Positions 56,589 through 64,000 of a DNA stretch of 64,000 nt are shown here, piece by piece. Every line of letters starts with the position of its first letter. Position 1 is the first letter of the stretch. Source of the stretch: Strigamia acuminata (Eukaryota > Arthropoda > Chilopoda > Geophilomorpha > Linotaeniidae); assembly GCA_949358305.1 (NCBI GenBank), contig OX442318.1, positions 5,938,501 to 6,002,500 of the forward strand, given 5' to 3'. The notes under the pieces are model-generated. The model ran no database searches. It was not told the DNA's origin and was given only the letters and a program-made list of their open reading frames with translations. A program made the translations under genes and the position numbers.

Positions 56589-57531
56589 ATATACAGTACA
56601 CATCAACATCAATTAATTTAAGACCACACATTCACAATTTGTAATATCTGGACAAAGAATAAAGCTTTCCATTTAAATATCAATGTCCTTTCCTTAATTA
56701 AACCCTGCACCAATGACAGCTTATTCACAAGGCCGATCAGGCTATTGCCAATGGACCCCAAACCTCTACAGAAAACCCAAGCCTTCTATCTCTATTACTC
56801 CGTAAAAGACAACACCATACACTTTCGGAAATTAAGTATTTTGGCTCTTAAAATATTTCATTTCACACAACTTTTTTGTTATTTAAATGCCTGTCTAAAA
56901 TATGCTAGTGGAAGATACTCACCACTTGCAGATCTTGAGAAAAGTAGCAGAAGAAGGGAGTGTTGAGGGTGGTTATACAAACGCTTACATAGACCTCACC
57001 CTTTGCCTCCAGGACCAACTGATCCCTAGAGTGTTAGAAGAAAACGCTCATCATGGCAGTAAATTGTATTTTTACTGCTTCTTACTAAAAACAGGAAATC
57101 GTTGAACTCTTCAAAATGGCGCCGATACTCGTCAAAATGCGCCGAAACTCACGAAAATACTTCGATACTTGCCAAAAAACATCAAATTCGTCAAAAATCT
57201 TCAAAAAACGTCTTTTTTTCACAGAGATCTCTTCAATTTCGTTAATTATTCCCGCCTTGCTTGTATTGTTTGTCATTGTTCGTCTCTACAATGGTTTGAT
57301 GCGTCTCAGTTGCAATTGTCGTCTCAAATTTCACGTGGCCACATTGCCTTGTGAATAAATCGCTTTTTCATCAATTTCAGGCTTTGGTAATTCTTCAAAA
57401 TTGTTCTCAGACCTGTCTTGGATCCATGAACCATCGATCTGCTACCATATTGTTAGAAGAAAACGCTCATCATGGCAGTAATTTGTATTTTTACTGCTTC
57501 TTACTAAAAACAGGTTACACTTGGTTGAATA
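56589..57531. other. Interval after copy M
   Basis: Poly(A) signal of M at 56658, then sequence with no recognisable domain. A 64-bp direct repeat (57032-57095 and 57451-57514) and CGCCGAAACTCnnGAAAAT-type short repeats (57118-57200) are present. ORFs at 57085-57358 are low-complexity. Confidence 0.55.
57032..57514 (+). repeat. 64-bp direct repeats 355 bases apart
   Basis: TGTTAGAAGAAAACGCTCAT through CTTACTAAAAACAGG occurs at 57032-57095 and 57451-57514 with one base different. Start TGTT hints at an LTR-type boundary, but no matching CA end or internal region is visible. Confidence 0.6.
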
Positions 57532-57535
57532 CAAA

Positions 57536-57724
57536 ATGGTGAGTGTCTTTGAACAACAACAACTGGCGCCAACTGGTGGCGTAAATTTAAAACACGTTAA
57601 ATTTAACATCTCACTCACACAAAGGATCCTAGAAGCTGAGGAACAAATCTTAGAGCAAGACCAAAGAATATCAACTGCCCTGTGTGAAATCATGTCTTTA
57701 CTAAATAAACAATACAAAAAATAG
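57536..57724 (+). CDS. Small hypothetical protein (62 aa)
   Basis: ATG GTG AGT GTC ... AAA TAG. The protein starts MVSVFEQQQLAPTGGV and continues with a likely amphipathic helix rich in Glu and Gln (RILEAEEQILEQDQRI). It follows directly after the second 64-bp repeat. No domain recognised; it might be the start of a retroelement gag-like ORF or a chance ORF. It is cut off by TAG shortly before the R1 repeat at 57754. Confidence 0.3.
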   Translation: MVSVFEQQQLAPTGGVNLKHVKFNISLTQRILEAEEQILEQDQRISTALCEIMSLLNKQYKK

Positions 57725-57753
57725 CAACAACGATAACTTGAAATAATAAAAGC

Positions 57754-58346
57754 TGTGACCGCCAGGCCACCTAGGTGACCTGCGGCACTGCCACACATCA
57801 CCGTGTGGCCCCAAAGGTCAACCCCTACGTGGGTAGTTGACCTAGCCCGGGGAGGAGGGAGTGGAGTGGTGTGGTGAGGAGGGAGTGTTGTGAGAGAGTT
57901 GAGTGTGGGACACGGCCTGAGAAGGACGTGCCTGCAGCAGCTCCCCGAGAGGAGAAGGTGTTCATCTGGGAGGGACAAGCAGTGTCCCGGTTTGACTCTG
58001 TACTCCTCACCATTCACCACGATGATACTCAGTATGACGGCTCCCACCGTTATACAGCCTCCATGAGTGGACGCGTGGGTCGTAGGTAAGTACGACACGA
58101 ATGTTAAGTCGAACCGACCACGCCACGCATTGGGTTCCCACCCAGTGTGTGGCGGGTCGGTTGCCGGTGCGGTGTGCCTTCGTGGCACCTCTGCAGCGGG
58201 TGACGGGTTTCCCCATACCCCTAGACAACGCAATAAAGGCCAACCAACCAATATTGTGGGAAGTCTCCGTCATTTACGTGAAGTATGCGTCCCTACCAAG
58301 TGTTCTCAGTCCCCTGACTACACTGGAAGAGACCATAGCAGTCACA
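57754..58346 (+). mobile_element. LTR-like repeat family R1, copy 4
   Basis: 593 bp, TGTGACCGCCAGGCCACC ... AGCAGTCACA. Contains GTAAGTACGACACG (possible splice donor) at about 58086 and CGCAATAAAGGCC, an AATAAA signal, at about 58231. It is in the same orientation as the Ty3-type ORF 3 kb downstream, so it could be that element's 5' LTR, though the distance is large. Confidence 0.55.
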
Positions 58347-58379
58347 ATTGAGGGCCCTGTCCTGGATTTGAACTTGTAA

Positions 58380-59330
58380 ATTTTTTTTTTGCCCGCCATT
58401 TTGTTTTGCTTTGTGTGCAAACCCTTTGTTTCATTGTGGTTGCCGTTTGCTTCAATTTTTTGTTGCAGATTGTTTTATTCATTGTTCAGAGTGTTGGTAC
58501 ATTTTTGCTTTATTTTTTGGCGGGGGACAATTGTATTGTTTTTCATTTTCTTATTTTTTGGATTTTGGGTTAAATATTTTTCTTTGAGACTGAGGAATTT
58601 GAAGGGTGTTTTTGTTTGTCACTTTGAGTCGCGTGAGAGGCTTAGTTGTGAGGGCTGGGCACTTTTTCATTTGAAGGTCTTGGAATTATGTTTTTCTCTG
58701 TGCTGTTGTGGTTGGGGCTCTGAAATTTATTTTCAGACGCGCTGCAGCTGACCAAAGCACTTTGATGTTTTGTTCCTCTAATTAGCTTGGGGAGTCTTGC
58801 TCTTTCCCTTAGGCGGCTACAGGAATAGACACCATTGTGTATCTTCTTTTGTGTTCTCCACCCCTTGTACTTAATTGAACTGCAGTGACCTTGTTTGAAT
58901 TTTCATTTTTGCTGTTGTTTAATTTTTGTGCCGGGTTGGGAAACATTTGTTTTTCTTCTGCCACACTTTTTCTCTTGTTTGGGCTGGGTAATGCTCAGGT
59001 CTTGGGTTAATTTGTGCAATTTTATATTATTTTTTTTTTGGTTTATTTTTCTTTTGTGTTTGGTCTGGTTAGGATTGGATTGAGTTGTCTTTTTGAATTC
59101 ATCTCATGAAGGTAATGTCCAGTCAGCACATTGGTTTGATTTCCAATTTTATTTTGTTTGTTTGGTGTTTTTCTTTGTGTGTTTGGCTTGGCTTGAGTCT
59201 GACCTCGTTTATTCCTATAATTAGCTTGGGGGGACAAGGGTCAACCAGCACACAAGTTGGACACCCCCTTATTTTTAATTTTATGATTTTTCTTTTCTTG
59301 GTGTGCAACCTATAGAGGTGAGAAACCATT
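58380..59330 (+). other. Strand-skewed T/G-rich stretch without a gene
   Basis: The plus strand is dominated by T and G (TTTTTTGG, TTGTTTG) for almost 1 kb with few A or C. ORFs here (58389-58751, 58895-59083, 59106-59315) are Phe/Leu/Cys/Val-rich products of composition, not genes. AGCTTGGGG(A/G) and CAGTCAGCACATTGG versus CAACCAGCACACAAGTTGG suggest old internal repeats. Confidence 0.6.
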
Positions 59331-61311
59331 TGTAGGTGCTCAGATGTTGTGGTTTGGAGTGTTGAATTAAATCTGGTTCATCATTTCAGACACAATTTGA
59401 AAGTGGGGTGTGTAGAGGTTGGTTTTCACGAGCCAACAATGTGTTACTCATGACATTCCTGAGGTTACGCTGACGTAATGAGTGTCTTAGAGGGTCGACA
59501 CCACACTGGACATTTGGTAGATTAAGTTCTTTTATTTCTCTCTCTGGGTCGGGCGATTTGGTGCTTTTTCCGAGTGTGTTTTTTGGCGGGAAATGTGTTT
59601 GTGGTGTTGTTGTGGTGGGCAGGCATGCTGCTGGGTGCAGTATATCCCAGTTCAGCCCTGTGCTTCGCCCGGACAGCAATAAACTAATGCGGTATATTTA
59701 GGGAAGCGCTGTTCATTACTGGCCAGAGGTACATTCCTGGTTTCAGCGGTTTGATTAATCTTTTGAATTACAGGCACATGTACTTAAGGAGAGCACACGG
59801 AGACTGGGTTTCCAACCCTGTCCCGGGCACTGGTGGAAGCAGTTTGACGTGGTTTTGGCTTTTTGTGTTTTTGTGGCCACTTATGGCACATTTTTGTCAA
59901 TTCCACTGCCTTACTATCGAAATTGGGTCTCGGACAGCAGGGAGGGCGGCTCTTGCAGGGGACTGCTGGAGTGTCGAGCCTAACGGTGTTTGCTTTCAAA
60001 CCGCGCGTGGAATGCTTGCAAATACGAATTGGGTGGCTAACAGCTTCAAACGAAGACTGTGAATCCAGCCCAACATCTTTCAAACTTTTATTTTTTCAAT
60101 GTGTTGTGTGTGGATCCCTTTTCCCAATTTTGTGAAACACACCACATTTTTCTTGTTCCCTTCTGTTATCCTATTTCTACTCTAATTTCATATCCGGGTT
60201 GGAAAGGAGTGAGGCTCCCGGGGATTGGACCTAACTTTCCCTGGCGCTGGACCGTGTTCAGTTGCAATATTCTCCAATCTGACTCAGGCTCAGTTCGCCA
60301 ATTTCCCTTCACTCTTAGTCTGAGGCGACTGAGTCACATTTTTTTTGCCTCATCAGGATTATCGCGATCTTGATGGTGTTTTGGGTGTGATTTCGGTGCG
60401 GGAGCAGGCAATATCGGAGGAATCCTAAAACACGCGATTTTAGCGTTTTCAGCAGAGGTTAAAACTGGTGGTAGACGTGTACATCAGTGCAAAGGAAAAC
60501 GTACGACCTTAGCATCGAAGCTGTGGGGCGCGATGGAAAATGCCACAAAAAATCGATATACGCAGTTTTTTCTACTTGGTTCTGGCGCGAATAATTTAGA
60601 ACACGAAGGGAAAGACGAAGCATGCATTGTTTTGTTAGTTTGGGAGTGTCAGAGAACTTCCAATCGCCCATTTCTATCTTCTGGGGCGTGGATAAATGCC
60701 GGAAAGATGTTCGCTAATTTTTTATTTTGTGGCGTGGATTAGAAAATACCAAAGTATAACCGCTAATTTGATTTTTTGGGGCGCAGAGATGAACCAAAAC
60801 TTAATGTTTTATTGTTTTCAATAAAAAGACTTTCATTGTAATTTATCATATTTTATTTTCGAAGGTACACGGAATGCAATAACAGGTTGATGACGAGGTC
60901 AGGGTTTCGACCATTGACCCGCCACTCCTCTGTTTAATCAGTTTTAGCATAAAGGGCACGGACACTGTTGAAAGAACAGGACAGCACCCCGGTGCGCGCC
61001 TTTGGTCTTCACCAGATGCTCAGCTGCCAATTAGCTAAAAATAGAATCGAGGACCCTTGAAGCACTGAAAAGCGCTCGAAGGTCCAACACATGGCCAGTG
61101 GTCGGACATTCCTTTGGAAGGGATGCTGAGATCTTTTGTGAAATAATTATGGTCGACCTAGTTGTAGGCGGCTGTAATTGGTCAAGGTACCCCTGACTTT
61201 GGTTTGTTTGTAGGAAGTGAAAGTGTCCTTGGATTCTTTCTCACTCCTTGCCTGTGCGTGGTCTTGACTGCACACACTTGGTTACCACTGGTTGCAAAGA
61301 AATAGCATCTT
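59331..61311. other. Unassigned sequence, possibly retroelement leader
   Basis: No recognisable gene. AATAAA-type signals occur at 59684 and about 60821. ORFs at 59751-60373 and 60533-60742 have no domain I know. The more balanced base composition resembles the Ty3-type ORF downstream more than the AT-rich channel genes, so part of it may be that element's LTR or leader. Confidence 0.4.
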
Positions 61312-62666
61312 ATGGCAAGCAAGGATCTCGATTCGGCTTGGGCCAGAGAACTGGCTGTTCTTTGCGACGTCGATCCATGCGACATTAAGACGCAGGACGA
61401 TGTCATGGAACTCATTAGGTTATTTCAACGCGAAAAGCAGCTGGCAGCACTGGATGCCGCCGCTGCACATGGCGAAGCAATTTGGTCAAATTTTGCCGCA
61501 GAACAGGCGCGTAAAGCCGCTGTTCGTGCGCGAAATGAGGCCAGCGACATGGCGGAAGCTTGGGCAAGATCCGCGGTGTCGCAGCAATTGGATTTCAGTA
61601 AACGTATCATGGAATTGTCCAGCAGGTCGACGATAACTCGAGCCGCGGCATCGGACGATTCGGATGTTGAAAGCGAGCCGGAGGAGGTGGACCTGGTCCC
61701 GGAGAGCGGTGTGGTTCAGCCCGCCGAACTCTACGACCGGATCTCGCCACCCCAGCCGCTAGAAACGGTTGAGGCGGATGAAGGCGTCGTGACAGACGGC
61801 TCACCGCCCGACCAAGTCTGTTTCGTAGGCTTAGCCGTCGGAGCGGTCTGGGATACAGTGAGTGTCGCCGGACTGGGCAGAGATTTCCCTCTCCCGTTCG
61901 TCGACATTCGTTTTTCCGACCGCGAAGCGGTGGCACTTATGGATACCGCTGCTTCAGGGCAGTATATGAGTAGTGCCGCGGCCGAGAAATACGGACTAAC
62001 AGCCTCGATTGAACCCTGTGATGATTTCGTTAGGGTTATGACGGGCGATAGAGTAACCAGTCCCTTGGGGACGGTGAGATTGTACGTCAGCTGGCAGACG
62101 GGGGAAGATTGGTTACGGTTTGCGGTGTTACCTTCTTCTTCTAACTTCATCCTTTTGGGGTGTAGTTGGTTGAGGGAATATGGCATTGTAATTCGCATTT
62201 CCCGGAACGATTGGTTTAAAGCCGATAATCCAGGGATGACGTTTCCTTTCGCTCCTCGGCCTAGACAGCTAGACGACAGTAGTGCAGATGTTGACAAGTG
62301 GGCAAGGGTCACGCTGGAATACGGCGTCGACACGGCCGCACTATCACTATCATCCAAACAATTAGATTTGTTGGAAGACTGCAAAATAGAAGATATGCGG
62401 AAGATGAGATTGGCTCGTGTGCTCGACGAGTTCAGCACACCTTCAGCGAGATGGGAGGCTGTCATCCGACGGTGGAACTTCGGATCCCCACGTTTAATGA
62501 GCCATCCTTCTCGTGCGATATCAAACCAACATCCCCTGCTCAAGCGAAAGCTCTGCGCCGGTTGGTGAGATGCGCGCTGAAAAAGGGTGAAATAGAAAAG
62601 AGTGCCAGTGCTTATAGGAACCAGCCGGTGATAAGTATATTACCTGACGGAACCTGGGAACATTAG
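61312..62666 (+). pseudogene. Ty3-type gag-protease ORF with truncated reverse transcriptase
   Basis: Open 61312-62568 (418 codons, start MASKDLDSAWARELAVL). The first 150 residues are Ala-rich and charged (gag-like, no zinc knuckle). Residues about 200-310 form a retropepsin: FVDIRFSDREAVALMDTAAS with DTAAS in place of DTGAS, then FILLGCSWLREYGIVI as the flap/GRD-like C-terminal part. From about 62465 the natural continuation is in the +1 frame (IPTFNEPSFSCDIKPTSPAQ, KKGEIEKSASAYRNQPVI), which is the start of a Ty3-type reverse transcriptase. It ends at TAG 62664-62666, after which the sequence reverts to channel-gene flank. The catalytic RT domain and LTRs are absent. Confidence 0.8.
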
Positions 62667-63243
62667 AAATATAGAAATAACACAACAAATGAAAAATAAT
62701 CGTATTTAAATAAATCAAGTTAAACTAACACGGGCAGAGGTAAGTTCTTTTTTCCTTGCTTGCTCTAAGCAATGCCTACTGACTACTAGTACAAGTACTA
62801 GTAGTTAAAAGAAATGTACCAGAGTATTTTTAATATGCAGATTGTGTTGGTTGAAGGTGAGTTTAGTGAATAAATTTATTTAAGAAAATGGAATTACTTT
62901 AACCGTGAATTGTTTATACAAACAAAAGTGTTAATCATATATTTTTAAAATCTTAACCTGACTGCCCGTCAACCCATATTTTTGAGAAACTATCAAAAAC
63001 ATTTAAAATTTACAATCAGAATTTTTTTGGTTTCAGAAATTCAAAGGTAATTTAATTATCAAATTAAAATGTGTGCACATTAAATTAAAGAATCGTTCAA
63101 TACTAAAAAAAATGAAAACCTTTTTTTTACAAGCATTTTTAAAACAATGTATTTTCAGATAATCAATTTGAACATTTTCAATTTTCCATAGAAACACAAC
63201 GCACAGTATTGATAAAACAAACAACTGCTGCACGAACTTGAAA
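62667..63243. other. 5' flank of copy N
   Basis: AT-rich, no gene. A palindromic ACTACTAGTACAAGTACTAGTAGT stretch lies at 62780-62804. Sequence similar to the flank before copy B (GTGAATAAATTTATTTAAGAAAATGG...) leads to TTCCATAGAAACACAACGCA at 63185 and the start codon. Confidence 0.6.
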
Positions 63244-64000
63244 ATGCTCCTTATATTTTGCTCTTTTTTCCTCTTTCTCAGCCTTACAAATGGATTTAGG
63301 TAATGTTTCTGAACAAGTCAACATCTTTAGTTGATTACCATATTCGTAAGTAAAATTAGTTAATTACATAAAATTTCAACAGTGAGGAAGGGATGGCTAA
63401 GTTTGAAAAGATGTTAATTCAAGACAATTATACCAATATAAGACAATCAATGAATGGTAAGTTCTTACAAATGTCTGAATTACAGGTTAATTTCTTTTAT
63501 CTAAAAATTTTCCGTTAAAATATTTTTTTAAAGAACCAATCACAATTTACTGGAATATTGATACTCATTTGATATCTTACTTGGATTTAAAACGCATGGT
63601 GTGTAAAGAATTATGGAGTATTTGCTAAATAACACAAGGAAATATCTAATCTAGCAGGAATTTAAATTTTATATTTTACATTTTTTATTTTGCTAGGAAT
63701 TCAGTGTTGATCTTACAATTAATGTTACGTGGATCAATAAACAGATAAATATGAGTGCATTTGCCTACGTGAATTTGCCATCTGAAGTAGCAAACAAATT
63801 GTGGCATCCATGGATAAAATTCTGAAATTGCAAAAGCTGCGACGATGTCATCGACCCCAATAAAAACACATTCCGACTTGCTTCGAACAAAATTAATGTC
63901 AAATACAGGCTAGTTGAAGATTTTCAATGTTAACAGACCTATGAAATTGAATTTTTAATTGGCTTTATTTTCAGGAAATCAATACGATTTTCCTGTATCT
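63244..64000 (+). pseudogene. Cys-loop receptor copy N (alpha group), stop in exon 4, cut by window end
   Basis: Exons: 63244-63299, 63383-63456, 63534-63598, 63697-63908, 63975 onward. Signal peptide MLLIFCSFFLFLSLTNGFR. The exon-2 protein is longer than in copy B's sisters, with an extra FEKMLIQ before DNYTNIR. Exon 4 is alpha-like (LWHPW, NCKSC, DVIDPNKN) but has TGA at 63823-63825 where copy C reads CGA in TTCCGAAATTG. All splice sites seen are intact, including the GC donor (GCTAGT) of intron 4. The stop makes it a likely pseudogene, unless it is a sequencing error; the downstream half is outside the window. Confidence 0.82.

Noticed and set aside
57442-58251. 269-codon minus-strand ORF
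   Set aside because: It spans the 64-bp repeat, the small plus-strand ORF and R1, with no domain; R1 copies elsewhere do not keep the frame.
58346-58380. tRNA primer-binding site after the R1 copy at 57754
   Set aside because: ATTGAGGGCCCTGTCCTGGATTTG-like sequence resembles a T-arm complement only superficially; there is no TGG start next to the LTR and the stem does not pair.

Overview
The window comes from an AT-rich invertebrate animal genome. The genes have many small introns (about 50-300 bp), signal-peptide exons and AATAAA poly(A) signals. The repeats are of animal type: Ty1/copia and Ty3-like LTR elements, Tc1/mariner, many MITEs. I cannot name the species from sequence alone.

The main content is a tandem, same-strand (+) array of Cys-loop ligand-gated ion channel genes of the anion-channel (glycine/GABA/glutamate/histamine-gated chloride) type. 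I reconstructed eight-exon models by hand from splice sites and reading phase. Seven copies are open from start to stop: B (3163-5032), C (9360-11090), E (19348-21408), H (33735-35684), J (41596-44651), K (45077-47047) and M (53670-56562). Copy I (36054-37977) is open except for a frame change inside the last membrane helix. Copy A enters from the left edge (last exon only) and copy N runs off the right edge with a stop in exon 4. D, F and G are pseudogenes, and there are three small relics (24.0/25.4 kb, 33.3 kb, 53.1 kb). Predicted proteins are about 377-402 aa: signal peptide, extracellular domain with the 13-residue Cys-loop and a second cysteine pair at loop C, M1-M3 on one exon, a short basic M3-M4 loop and an M4 exon. 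By sequence the copies form groups: alpha (A, B, C, N), beta (D, G, H, 3' half of F), gamma (E, I, two relics), delta (J, 5' half of F) and epsilon (K, M, relic at 53.1 kb). Their order suggests repeated duplication of a beta-gamma unit.

The most unusual feature is that intron 4 starts with GC instead of GT in 10 of 11 copies, and intron 6 starts with GC in 8 of 10. Intron 6 lies at the tip of the ligand-binding loop C. Other family-wide oddities are an Ala-Pro-Arg order at the pore entrance, where the usual order is Pro-Ala-Arg, and an extra C-x-x-C motif near loop A.

Mobile DNA has moved through the array. Copia element A (13739-18834, +) sits in the last exon of copy D. Copia element B (26531-31093, -) sits in exon 6 of copy G. 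Both have 5-bp target duplications and nearly identical LTRs. A degenerate Tc1 element (24235-25416) lies in a relic intron. Solo LTRs, MITEs, minisatellites and perfect palindromes fill the spaces between genes. On the minus strand between K and M are a C-type lectin-domain gene (47637-49272) and a partial second copy (50081-50353). The right end (57.5-62.7 kb) holds a solo LTR, a long T/G-rich stretch without a gene, and a Ty3-type gag-protease ORF with a truncated reverse transcriptase.
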